Assembly: GCF_009827405.1 (NCBI RefSeq)
Contig: NZ_WTYY01000002.1
Span: 1-64,000, forward strand
Direction of reading: 5' to 3'
DNA: 64,000 nt
Source of the DNA: Alteraurantiacibacter aestuarii
Lineage (GTDB): Bacteria > Pseudomonadota > Alphaproteobacteria > Sphingomonadales > Sphingomonadaceae
Part shown: positions 8,025-16,309 of the stretch, piece by piece
Layout: each line of letters begins with the position of its first letter
How positions within the stretch are numbered: the first letter of the stretch is position 1
Program-made: the position numbers and the translations under genes
Notes under the pieces: generated by a model
What the model was told of the DNA's origin: nothing
Seen by the model: the letters and a program-made list of their open reading frames with translations, nothing else
The model's database searches: none

Positions 8025-9848
8025 TCAATAAACCCGCTTCTTCGGCTTGATGTACTCTGCATCGTCGGTGAGCGTGTATTCGTGGACCGGGCGGTAATCG
8101 ATCTTCACATCGCCGCCGGTGCCGCCCCAGCCGGTGAACCATGCGGCGGTGTGCTTCATCCATTCCGCATCGTTGCGATCGGGGAAATCCTCATGCGCGT
8201 GGGCGCCGCGGCTTTCCTTGCGGTTTTCGGCAGAGGACATGGTGACCACGGCCTGCGCCATCAGATTGTCCAGCTCCATCGTCTCGATCAGATCGCTGTT
8301 CCAGATCAGTGAGCGGTCGGTGACGTGGATGTCCTGCATGCGCTTGTTGGTTTCCGCCAGCTGCTTGACACCTTCGGCCATCAGCGCGCTGTCACGGAAC
8401 ACGGCGGCGTGCTTCTGCATGGTCTTCTGCATTTCCGCGCGGACTTCCGCCGTGGGCGAGCCACCCTTGGCAGTGCGGAAATGATCGAGCCGGCCGAGCG
8501 CGAAATCGGCGCTGTCCTTGGGCAGTTCCTCCTGAGCCGCACCCGGCTTGAGGATATCGCGCAGGCGGTGGCCGGTTGCGCGGCCAAACACCACCAGATC
8601 GATCAGCGAGTTGGAGCCGAGGCGATTGGCGCCATGCACCGAAACGCAGGCCGCCTCGCCCACGGCGAACAGGCCTGGCACCACCGTATCGGGATTGCCG
8701 TCTGCGCCAATGGTGACGACTTCGCCGTGATAATTACAGGGGATGCCGCCCATGTTGTAATGCACAGTGGGGGTCACCGGCAGTGGCTGGCGCGTCAGGT
8801 CCACGCCGGCGAAGATCTTGCCGCTTTCGGTGATGCCGGGAAGACGCTCTGCCAGCACCGCCGGATCGATATGATCGAGGTGGAGGTAGATGTGGTCCTT
8901 TTCTGGCCCGACGCCGCGTCCTTCGCGCATTTCCAGCGCCATGGAGCGGGACACCACATCGCGCGATGCCAGGTCCTTGGCCGACGGGGCATAGCGCTCC
9001 ATGAAACGCTCGCCTTCGGAATTGGTCAGATAGCCGCCCTCGCCGCGTGCGCCCTCGGTAATCAGCACGCCTGCGCCGTAAATGCCGGTGGGGTGGAACT
9101 GTACGAATTCCATGTCCTGCAGGGGCAGACCGGCGCGCAGTACCATGCCGCCGCCGTCGCCGGTGCAGGTATGGGCAGACGTGGCGGTGTAATAGCAGCG
9201 GCCATAGCCGCCCGTCGCCAGCACCACGCTTTGCGAGCGGAAGCGGTGGATCGTTCCGTCATCCATGCACATGGCGATCACGCCCACGCACGCGCCATCC
9301 TTCATGATCAGGTCGATGGCGAAATATTCGATGAAGAAGTCGGACTGGTACTTCAGGCTCTGCTGATAGAGCGCATGCAGCATGGCATGGCCGGTGCGGT
9401 CTGCCGCGGCGCAGGTGCGCTGCACGGGAGGACCCTCACCCATGTTCTGCATGTGGCCGCCAAACGGGCGCTGGTAGATCGTGCCGTTTTCATTGCGGCT
9501 GAAGGGAACGCCCGCGTGCTCCAGCTCGTAAACGGCTTCGGGCGCTTCACGCACCATATATTCGATCGCGTCCTGGTCTCCCAGCCAGTCTGACCCCTTC
9601 ACGGTGTCATACATGTGCCATTGCCAGTGATCGGGCGTGTTGTTGCCCAGCGAAGCGGCAATGCCGCCCTGCGCTGCAACCGTGTGGCTGCGGGTGGGGA
9701 AGACCTTGGAGATATTGGCGGTTTTCAGCCCGGCTTCGGCGGCGCCCATGGTGGCGCGCAGGCCGGACCCGCCAGCACCCACCACCACCACATCATAGAT
9801 ATGGTCGATGATCTTGTAGGCGGGCTGTGTGGTGTTATCGGTAGCCAT
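8025..9848 (-). CDS. sdhA: Succinate dehydrogenase flavoprotein subunit
   Basis: A 607-residue SdhA, the succinate-oxidising subunit of complex II. The FAD-binding Rossmann motif [21 protein letters not shown] lies at residues 20-41. The covalent flavin histidine is in [11 protein letters not shown] (His55). The substrate-site block [19 protein letters not shown] and the C-terminal [20 protein letters not shown] match the family. The length is normal. The gene starts on the last base of the sdhD stop (TGATG), so it is coupled to sdhD. The next gene downstream is convergent, so sdhB does not follow it. Confidence 0.97.
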   Translation of the reverse strand: MATDNTTQPAYKIIDHIYDVVVVGAGGSGLRATMGAAEAGLKTANISKVFPTRSHTVAAQGGIAASLGNNTPDHWQWHMYDTVKGSDWLGDQDAIEYMVREAPEAVYELEHAGVPFSRNENGTIYQRPFGGHMQNMGEGPPVQRTCAAADRTGHAMLHALYQQSLKYQSDFFIEYFAIDLIMKDGACVGVIAMCMDDGTIHRFRSQSVVLATGGYGRCYYTATSAHTCTGDGGGMVLRAGLPLQDMEFVQFHPTGIYGAGVLITEGARGEGGYLTNSEGERFMERYAPSAKDLASRDVVSRSMALEMREGRGVGPEKDHIYLHLDHIDPAVLAERLPGITESGKIFAGVDLTRQPLPVTPTVHYNMGGIPCNYHGEVVTIGADGNPDTVVPGLFAVGEAACVSVHGANRLGSNSLIDLVVFGRATGHRLRDILKPGAAQEELPKDSADFALGRLDHFRTAKGGSPTAEVRAEMQKTMQKHAAVFRDSALMAEGVKQLAETNKRMQDIHVTDRSLIWNSDLIETMELDNLMAQAVVTMSSAENRKESRGAHAHEDFPDRNDAEWMKHTAAWFTGWGGTGGDVKIDYRPVHEYTLTDDAEYIKPKKRVY

Positions 9849-10234
9849 CAGGCAGCAGCTCCAAGGGCAAGGCGGACAATGGCGAACAGGCCAAATGCCG
9901 CGCCGGCAAAAGCGAACAGGTTGAGCGCGAGAACCGCGGCGAACTTGGTGCCTGCTTCATGCAGGTAATCCTCTATCAGCACCTGCAATCCCAGACGGGC
10001 ATGCCAGAAGGTGCTGATCACGAACAAGGCCACCAGCGTGGCCTGCACCGGGCCGGAAATCCAGTCTGTTACCGTGGCGTAGGACAGGTCCGGCAGCAGC
10101 ACGAAGGCGAACGCCAGATACAGGCCCAGCAGCAAATTACCGGCAGCGGTAAAGCGTTGCAGCAGCCAGTGATGCGCGCCGTGCTTTGCCGAGCCCAGGC
10201 CGCGTACCCGGCCAATGGAGGTTCCTTCACCCAT
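9848..10234 (-). CDS. sdhD: Succinate dehydrogenase hydrophobic membrane anchor subunit
   Basis: A 128-residue protein with three predicted membrane helices: [39 protein letters not shown] and a C-terminal [19 protein letters not shown] segment. The [16 protein letters not shown] motif is the usual haem/quinone-proximal region of SdhD, which anchors SdhAB and helps form the ubiquinone site. It lies 21 bases after sdhC and shares one base with sdhA. Confidence 0.93.
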   Translation of the reverse strand: MGEGTSIGRVRGLGSAKHGAHHWLLQRFTAAGNLLLGLYLAFAFVLLPDLSYATVTDWISGPVQATLVALFVISTFWHARLGLQVLIEDYLHEAGTKFAAVLALNLFAFAGAAFGLFAIVRLALGAAA

Positions 10235-10255
10235 TACGATTGCCCCTGTTGACGC

Positions 10256-10636
10256 TTACAGCCACATCACACCGGCCCAGAAGGCAACGGTGAGGACGAT
10301 GGCGGTGCCGATCGAAACGATCGAGAAAATGCGATTGATGTCGAGTTCATAGCCTGCGCCCATATCGAGCACGAAATGGCGAATGCCCGAGCACATGTGA
10401 CTGAAGAATGCCCATGAAATGCCCACCAGCACGATGATGCCGTACCAGCTCATCGCGTGATCGGTGAAAGTCGCATAAGCTTCCGGCCCGCTGGCCAGTG
10501 CGCTCAGCCACCACAGCAGGATCGGCAGCCCGACCAGCGCCATGCCATCCCCGGCAACCCGGTGGAGGATGGATACCAGCATATGCGGGCCCCATTTCCA
10601 GATCTGCAGATGCGGCGATAAAGGGCGATTGCTCAT
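10256..10636 (-). CDS. sdhC: Succinate dehydrogenase cytochrome b556 subunit
   Basis: A 126-residue SdhC with the family signature RPLSPHLQIWKWGPHMLVSI followed by LHRVAG, and the haem-ligand region FFSHMCSGIRHFVLDMG. Three membrane helices are visible. The start at 10636 is preferred because SNRPLSPH is the usual beginning and GGGAC lies upstream; in-frame ATG starts at 10648 and 10669 would add only a non-conserved extension. It is the first gene of sdhC-sdhD-sdhA. The 143-base gap to the divergent SDR gene must carry its promoter. Confidence 0.93.
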   Translation of the reverse strand: MSNRPLSPHLQIWKWGPHMLVSILHRVAGDGMALVGLPILLWWLSALASGPEAYATFTDHAMSWYGIIVLVGISWAFFSHMCSGIRHFVLDMGAGYELDINRIFSIVSIGTAIVLTVAFWAGVMWL

Positions 10637-10779
10637 GTTCTGTCCCATAACCCTGTTTGCTTGCCCCACTTAACGAATGTTGATCGCCGTTCAAGCGGAC
10701 CATCGTCCGTATTCGAGGCTGGTCATATTCCCCTTCCTGCCCTTTTCGCACCGGCAAGCCAAGGCTAAGACCAGCGGCA

Positions 10780-11490
10780 ATGAAGAATATTCTTGTGACA
10801 GGCACCAGCCGCGGCATTGGCGCGGCAATTGCGGCGCAGCTGCGCCTACGCGGCGCGACGGTGATCGGCCATGCCACCACCGCGCATGATGATCAGACGG
10901 TGGCCGCAGATTTCGCCCAGCCCATCGCCCCGCAGATGCTGTGGCAGGAAGCGCTGGAAAAACTGGGCGGCAAGGTGGATGTGCTGGTCAACAATGCCGG
11001 CCTGTTTGCGCCCAATCCGGTGGAAGGATCGGACTTTGAATGGCTGGACCTGTGGGAAGACACGCTGCGCATCAATCTGACCGCCGCCGCGCAATTATCC
11101 CGTTTTGCGCTGCGATACTGGCGCGCCAGCGGGCGCAAGGGACGCATCGTGCATATTGCCAGCCGCGCGGGACACCGGGGCGATTCGCCCGATCACTGGC
11201 ATTATGCCGCGGCCAAGGGCGGGATGCTGGCGCTGCACAAGACCATCGCCCGCGCCTATGCCAGCCAGGGTATTCTCAGCTTCGCCATCGCGCCCGGCTT
11301 TACCGATACGGCGATGGCGGGCGATTATCTGGCCAGCCGCGGCGGAGCGGGCCTGCTGGCGGATATTCCGCTGGGCCGCGTGGCTACGCCCGATGAAATC
11401 GCCAGCATCGCCACCTTCTGTGCGCTGGATGCACCTGCCAGCATGACCGGCGCGGTGATCGATGCCAATGGAGCAAGCTATGTTCGCTAG
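10780..11490 (+). CDS. SDR-family NAD(P)-dependent oxidoreductase
   Basis: A 236-residue classical short-chain dehydrogenase. The cofactor motif TGTSRGIG is at residues 7-14, NNAG near residue 70, and the catalytic Ser-Tyr-Lys set lies in IASRAGHRG and HYAAAKGG. The substrate is not predictable. It heads a string of five overlapping genes; its stop overlaps the beta-lactamase start by 11 bases, so co-translation is likely. Confidence 0.88.
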   Translation: MKNILVTGTSRGIGAAIAAQLRLRGATVIGHATTAHDDQTVAADFAQPIAPQMLWQEALEKLGGKVDVLVNNAGLFAPNPVEGSDFEWLDLWEDTLRINLTAAAQLSRFALRYWRASGRKGRIVHIASRAGHRGDSPDHWHYAAAKGGMLALHKTIARAYASQGILSFAIAPGFTDTAMAGDYLASRGGAGLLADIPLGRVATPDEIASIATFCALDAPASMTGAVIDANGASYVR

Positions 11491-12394
11491 AGCCTCCCTG
11501 CTCCTGCCAGTATCGCTGCCGGTATTTCTGATTGCCTGCGCGCCCGCGCCCGGGCCTGCCCCACAGCCGCAAGTCGCGGCCGACCAGGCGCGGTGGACCC
11601 AGCAATGCGAGGACTGGGACGATTGGGACAAGCCGGGCCCGCCATTCCGCATCCACGGCAATTCCTATTACGTGGGCACCTGCGGGATCGGCGCCATCCT
11701 CGTCACCTCCGATGCCGGACACATCCTCATCGACAGCGGCACGGATGCCGGTGCGCGGGTTGTGGCGGGCAATATCCAGGCGCTGGGATTTGCGCTGGAG
11801 GACGTGAAATATATCCTCACCAGTCACGAACATTTCGATCATGTCGGCGGGATTGCCCGCCTGCAGGCGCTCACCGGTGCGCAGCTGATCACTTCCGCGC
11901 CCGCCGCCGAGGTGTTTCGTAGCGGCGAAGTGGCGCTGAACGATCCGCAATATGGCGAGATCGAAGGGCCTGCGCGGGCGCGGGTGGACCGCATCGTTGG
12001 TGGCGGAGACGTGGTCACGCTCGGCCCGCTCAGCCTGACCGCCATCGCCACGCCGGGCCACACGCATGGCGCGCTCAGCTGGCAATTGACTGCGCGCGGC
12101 GGAGCTGAGACGCGCCAGATCGTCTATGCCGACAGCCTCTCCCCCGTCAGCAACGATGATTATCGCTTCTCCGACCATCCGGAATACGTGCAGGAGTACC
12201 GCGATGGGCTTGCGCGGCTGGCGGCGATGTCCGGGCGCGACTGCGATATCTTGCTAACCCCGCATCCCTCCGCCAGTGGCATGCGTGACAAATTGCTGGC
12301 GGGTGATCTGACTGCCAGCCCGACCTGCGCCGAATACGCCGCCTCCATCACCACCCGCCTTGATGCGCGACTGGCGCAGGAAACAGAACAATGA
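11480..12394 (+). CDS. Subclass B3 metallo-beta-lactamase, predicted lipoprotein
   Basis: A 304-residue metallo-beta-lactamase-fold protein of the B3 type. Zinc ligands are visible as HEHFDH (residues 116-121), His194 in TPGHTHG and His262 in LTPHPS, so both zinc sites look complete. The N-terminus has a hydrophobic stretch ending in the lipobox LIAC (Cys20), predicting an outer-membrane or inner-membrane lipoprotein. The start at 11480 is supported by GGAG six bases upstream. Erythrobacter species are known to carry intrinsic B3 enzymes. It could hydrolyse penicillins and carbapenems, although the fold also includes other hydrolases. It overlaps the SDR gene by 11 bases and prmA by four. Confidence 0.88.
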   Translation: MFARASLLLPVSLPVFLIACAPAPGPAPQPQVAADQARWTQQCEDWDDWDKPGPPFRIHGNSYYVGTCGIGAILVTSDAGHILIDSGTDAGARVVAGNIQALGFALEDVKYILTSHEHFDHVGGIARLQALTGAQLITSAPAAEVFRSGEVALNDPQYGEIEGPARARVDRIVGGGDVVTLGPLSLTAIATPGHTHGALSWQLTARGGAETRQIVYADSLSPVSNDDYRFSDHPEYVQEYRDGLARLAAMSGRDCDILLTPHPSASGMRDKLLAGDLTASPTCAEYAASITTRLDARLAQETEQ

Positions 12395-13296
12395 GCTGGA
12401 AACTGACTGCCTTTGGCCCGCGCGAGATGATCGAGGCCGCGCTCGCCCGCCATGAGGAGGATGCCGACCGCGACGAGGGGATCGTCATTACCGCCTTCGA
12501 AGTCGCCCTGGACCAGCCCGAGGACTGGCGGCTCGACGTCTATCTGGAAGCCAAGCCCGGCCAGGCACAGCGCAATGCGGTGAAGGCCCTGTTCGCGGGT
12601 GAGGCACCGCGCCTCACCCTGGAAGAACTGCCCGAAACGGACTGGGTGACCGAAAGCCAGAAGGGCATCGATCCGATCCGTGCGGGGCGCTTCCATGTCC
12701 GCACGCCCGATCATGCCGCGCTGGACGAGCCCGGGGTGGTCGATTTCTGCATTCCCGCCGCGCAGGCCTTCGGCACCGGCCATCATGAGACGACTGCGGG
12801 CTGCCTCACCATGCTCGATGCGATGAAGCGGCGCGGCGTGCATGCGCGCCATATTGCCGACATTGGCACAGGCACCGGCCTGCTGGCCTTTGGGGCGATG
12901 CATCTGTGGCCCACCGCCCATGCCACGGCCAGCGACAATGATCCGCTGTGCCTGCCCGCCGTGCTCGACAATGCGGAGATGAACGCCATTCCGCTCGGCA
13001 CCGCGCCGGGGCAGCTGGCGATGGTAATTGCGGACGGAATGAAGGATGATTTCCTGGTCCAGCGCGCGCCGTTTGACCTGCTGATCGCCAATATCCTGGC
13101 CGCTCCGCTGATCGAGATGGCGCCAGAATTCGCCGCCGCCGTGGCACCGCGCGGGAATATCGTTCTGGCCGGTCTGCTGGCCACGCAGGAAAGCCGCGTG
13201 CGCGCCGCCTATATGCACGCGGGCTTCCGCCTGCAGGCGCGCATCATCAATGGCGACTGGTCGATATTATGGCTGAGAAAACGCTTCGCCGGCTGA
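12391..13296 (+). CDS. prmA: Ribosomal protein L11 methyltransferase
   Basis: A 301-residue SAM-dependent methyltransferase of the PrmA family. The signature AFGTGHHETTAGCL precedes the SAM motif IADIGTGTGLLAFGA, and the product-site motif LLIANILAAPLIEMAPEFA corresponds to the N-P/I-L region of the family. It trimethylates ribosomal protein L11. ATGA overlap with the beta-lactamase gene and a 28-base overlap with the next gene place it in the middle of a tightly packed operon, an unusual setting for prmA. Confidence 0.95.
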   Translation: MSWKLTAFGPREMIEAALARHEEDADRDEGIVITAFEVALDQPEDWRLDVYLEAKPGQAQRNAVKALFAGEAPRLTLEELPETDWVTESQKGIDPIRAGRFHVRTPDHAALDEPGVVDFCIPAAQAFGTGHHETTAGCLTMLDAMKRRGVHARHIADIGTGTGLLAFGAMHLWPTAHATASDNDPLCLPAVLDNAEMNAIPLGTAPGQLAMVIADGMKDDFLVQRAPFDLLIANILAAPLIEMAPEFAAAVAPRGNIVLAGLLATQESRVRAAYMHAGFRLQARIINGDWSILWLRKRFAG

Positions 13297-13985
13297 ACCT
13301 TGGCGATATCGGCCGGTTGCTGCGGGCTATATTGCTGGGCGTGGTGCTCGCCGTGGCGCTGTTTCCGGTGCTGGGCTGGATCGGCAGTTCCATCCCGCGC
13401 AACGCCGGAGCGGTTGAACCTGCCGACGGGGTCGAGATCATGGTCGAGACCAACGGCACGCACACCGGCATCGTCATGCCGATCGTCACCCCCGAGGTGG
13501 ACTGGCGCACAATATTCCCCAGCGCCTCCACATTGGTGAATGGCCAGCTGCCCACCCACATCGCGGTTGGCTGGGGCGAGCGCGAGATTTTCCTCAACGT
13601 GCCCACATGGGATGACCTGACAGCCGCCACCGCCGTGCGCATCGCGCTTTTCGGCGGCGATTCGATCATGCGGGTGAGCCATTATGTGCGCCCCGCCCCC
13701 GATGAGAACTATCGCCCCGTCACCATCAGCCGCGCAGCCTATGCCCGCATGGCCACACGGATAGAGCAAAGCCTGGCGCCGCCCGGCCCGGACGGATCGC
13801 GGCAGATCCTGCGCGGCACCAATCCGCGCGATGCCTATTACGATGCGCGGGGCCATTACACCCTGGCCAATTCGTGCAATAGCTGGGTGGGAGACATGCT
13901 GGCGGAAGGCGGCGTGGAAATGGGGTGGTGGACACCGTTCGCCGGGGGAGTGATGAAATGGATCGAAAAACCGCAACCGGGCTGA
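13269..13985 (+). CDS. DUF2459 / TIGR02117-family protein
   Basis: A 238-residue protein with one N-terminal membrane helix (residues about 15-42) and a periplasmic domain matching the uncharacterised DUF2459 family. Recognisable blocks are NGTHTGIVMPIV, VGWGEREIFL and NSCNSWVGDML, in which conserved His and Cys residues could form a hydrolase-like site. The function is unknown. Both ends overlap their neighbours by 28 bases, and no Shine-Dalgarno sequence is evident, so translational coupling to prmA is likely. Confidence 0.78.
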   Translation: MAEKTLRRLNLGDIGRLLRAILLGVVLAVALFPVLGWIGSSIPRNAGAVEPADGVEIMVETNGTHTGIVMPIVTPEVDWRTIFPSASTLVNGQLPTHIAVGWGEREIFLNVPTWDDLTAATAVRIALFGGDSIMRVSHYVRPAPDENYRPVTISRAAYARMATRIEQSLAPPGPDGSRQILRGTNPRDAYYDARGHYTLANSCNSWVGDMLAEGGVEMGWWTPFAGGVMKWIEKPQPG

Positions 13986-15292
13986 AGTTCGCTCTCGCCA
14001 TGCTGGCCGCGCTTACCGCCCTGCCCGTATTGGCGCAGGTGACGCCTCAGGTCACAGCGGAGGATGTGCACCGCGCGGAACGGGCACAATTCGGCTTTGG
14101 CGATCTGCGCGCCGGGGCCGATGGCAATAATCCTGACGCTGCCAATGCCGCCAACAGCAATGAGATGCTGGTGGGCAATTATGTGCTGCCGCCGCTGTTT
14201 GAAAATGCCCGCCAGCAGACGCCCGCCGGATGGCCCGCGCGCCGCGCCGAACTGGCGCGCATGGTGGAGGACAACTGGGTTGGCCGTATCCCCGCCGTGG
14301 TCGATGATTTCCGCATCGAGTGGGATAAGGTTCCGGTGGTTACGGCTAGCCTGGTCCATTTGTTGAACGACAATTTCGTTGAGGATTGGACCGGCAGGAT
14401 CGTTACGAGCGATGGCCGCTCAGGTCCGGTGATTTCCGCGCGTATCTATCTGGCCAAGCACAACAGACCGCGCCCGGCGATCATCAATTACACCTATGTC
14501 TGGCCCGGCGGCGTAACTCCCAATTTCGGCGGCACGCCCGCGCCCGATGCGATCCGCCAGGCGTTGGATAATGGCTGGGTCTATGTCGAATATCGCCCGC
14601 AAATGTTGCAGGCAGACAATGGCGCGCAGATGGAGCAAGGGATCATCGGCCTGGCCCGCTGGCCGCGTCAGCAATATGACTGGGGCGCGTTGCGCGCATG
14701 GGGCTGGGGCGCCAGCCAATTGCGCGAAGAGCTAAGCCGCGATCCGCGCATCAGCCCTTCCCGCATCTCGCTCACCGGTCATTCGCGCTTTGGCAAGGGC
14801 GTGCTGGTGGCCGCCGCATACGACCTCGAATTCGCCGATGCCCATGTCTCCAGTTCCGGCGCGGGAGGGGCCAAGCTGATGCGGCGCGATTTTGGCGAGC
14901 GGTGGGAGAACCTGGCCGCGAGCGGGGAATTTCACTGGTTCACGCCCAACATCATGAACTTCGCCCGCGATCCGCTCAGCGTGGATGACCTGCCGGTGGA
15001 TGCGCATATGCTGATCGCCCTGCGCGCACCGCGCCCGCTGTTCATCACCAGTGGCCTTGCGGAAAAGGGCGACAGCTGGGTCGATCCCGCGGGCATGTGG
15101 ACCGCCTTCATGCTGGCCCAGCCCGCGTGGGAGGTTTTCGGCGCATCGCTGCCGCCGTTCGGCATGCCGGTGCCCGAGAGCCGCGAACAGATGCCCTATC
15201 CGCTAGGCTGGTATCAGCACGGCGAAGGCCATGTGCCGTGGCCCGCCTATGACGAGTTTTACGAACATGCGGAGCGCTTCTTCGAGGATTAG
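13958..15292 (+). CDS. Secreted alpha/beta-hydrolase esterase, CE15-like
   Basis: A 444-residue exported protein. The start at 13958 follows GGGGGAG and begins a signal peptide ending at VLAQ. The nucleophile motif is SLTGHSRFGKG (Ser276), close to the G-C/H-S-R-x-G-K-G/A motif of carbohydrate esterase family 15 (glucuronoyl esterases). A late GEGHVPWP offers the catalytic histidine. CE15 enzymes cleave esters between lignin and glucuronoxylan. The specificity here is inference. It is the last gene of the overlapping string. Confidence 0.8.
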   Translation: MDRKTATGLKFALAMLAALTALPVLAQVTPQVTAEDVHRAERAQFGFGDLRAGADGNNPDAANAANSNEMLVGNYVLPPLFENARQQTPAGWPARRAELARMVEDNWVGRIPAVVDDFRIEWDKVPVVTASLVHLLNDNFVEDWTGRIVTSDGRSGPVISARIYLAKHNRPRPAIINYTYVWPGGVTPNFGGTPAPDAIRQALDNGWVYVEYRPQMLQADNGAQMEQGIIGLARWPRQQYDWGALRAWGWGASQLREELSRDPRISPSRISLTGHSRFGKGVLVAAAYDLEFADAHVSSSGAGGAKLMRRDFGERWENLAASGEFHWFTPNIMNFARDPLSVDDLPVDAHMLIALRAPRPLFITSGLAEKGDSWVDPAGMWTAFMLAQPAWEVFGASLPPFGMPVPESREQMPYPLGWYQHGEGHVPWPAYDEFYEHAERFFED

Positions 15293-15304
15293 ACCCTCAA
15301 GGGC

Positions 15305-16309
15305 TCAGAACCAGGTCCTGATCCCCACCAGCACGGCGGTGGCGGACGGATCATCGCCGCCGAGCCGCGCGATATCGGCTGTCCGGCCCAGCTTGCGGGA
15401 CCATTCCACGCCCACATAAGGCGCAAATTCACGGACGATTTCATAGCGCAGGCGCAGGCCCGCCGCGAACGAGGTGAACCCAGCGCCAATATCGCGCTCG
15501 GCAATATCCTGCGCGGCCAGTTCCACTTCCACGCGTGGTTGCAGGATCACTCGCTGGGTGATCTTCTGGTCATATTCCGCCTCTATCCGCGCGGTCACAT
15601 CGCCGCGATCTGACAGGAATGCCGCTGCATCGAGGTGGATCATATATGGCGCAAGGCCCTGCACTCCCAGCACCGCATGGCTGCGCGTGTCCGGCTCCAC
15701 ATCCAACCGCGCGCCCATTTGCAGATCGAAGAACGGCGTGATGGCATGGCTCCACAGCGCCTGCACTTCGGCATCGTCCAGCGCGCCGCCAAACTCGCCC
15801 TCGCCTTCGGTCTTGATCACCAGCCGGTCCAGATCACCGCCGATAAAGCCCTGCATGTCCCACAGATAGGCATCGCCAGATCCCAGCCGCGCCTCGAATC
15901 GTTCGACCAGCAGCGATGCGGTGCGGAAGGTGCCGTTCTCGATGGCCATTTGTTCGCGCGCCGGCCGCATTGCCGCCTCGCCCCAGATGGCATCGGCGGC
16001 GTGCAGCGGCCCTTCCAGCGCGCGCGCGGGAGGCGCGCTATTGCTGGCTGGCGGCATGTCATGGCCCATCGCCGAATGGTCCATCGTGGAATGGTCCATC
16101 GTGGAATGATCCATCGTGGAATGATCCATCGTGGAATGGTCCATCGTGGAATGGTCCATGGCCGAGTGGTCCATCTCGGAATGGTCGCTGGGGGCAGGTG
16201 CCGGTTCGGCCTGATCGGGCGCAGTCTGGCTCGTGGCCGAATGATCGTGGTCCTGCGCCGCCAGCGGAGCAGCCAGCGCCAGCAGCGGAAGGGCGAGAAG
16301 ATATCTCAT
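15305..16309 (-). CDS. copB: Copper resistance protein B
   Basis: A 334-residue outer-membrane protein. A signal peptide (residues 1-19) is followed by a Met/His-rich copper-binding linker with seven MDHS-type pentapeptides (residues 46-80). The C-terminal beta-barrel has the family features LLVERFEARLGSGDAYLWDMQGF, the VILQPRVEVELAAQD segment and a terminal TWF. CopB acts with CopA in sequestering or exporting copper. The ATG overlaps the copA stop by four bases, so the two are coupled. Confidence 0.93.
   Translation of the reverse strand: MRYLLALPLLALAAPLAAQDHDHSATSQTAPDQAEPAPAPSDHSEMDHSAMDHSTMDHSTMDHSTMDHSTMDHSTMDHSAMGHDMPPASNSAPPARALEGPLHAADAIWGEAAMRPAREQMAIENGTFRTASLLVERFEARLGSGDAYLWDMQGFIGGDLDRLVIKTEGEGEFGGALDDAEVQALWSHAITPFFDLQMGARLDVEPDTRSHAVLGVQGLAPYMIHLDAAAFLSDRGDVTARIEAEYDQKITQRVILQPRVEVELAAQDIAERDIGAGFTSFAAGLRLRYEIVREFAPYVGVEWSRKLGRTADIARLGGDDPSATAVLVGIRTWF
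16070..16174 (-). repeat. Seven tandem 15-base repeats encoding MDHS(T/A)
   Basis: Within copB, seven consecutive 15-base units encode one MDHSA, five MDHST and a final MDHSA. The five central units differ only at a C/T wobble position, so unequal recombination could change copy number without a frameshift. Each unit adds a Met and a His suited to binding copper. Confidence 0.9.

Noticed and set aside
16070..16174. Repeats that could be mistaken for a CRISPR array
   Set aside because: They are direct 15-base coding repeats without spacers, encoding MDHST in copB.
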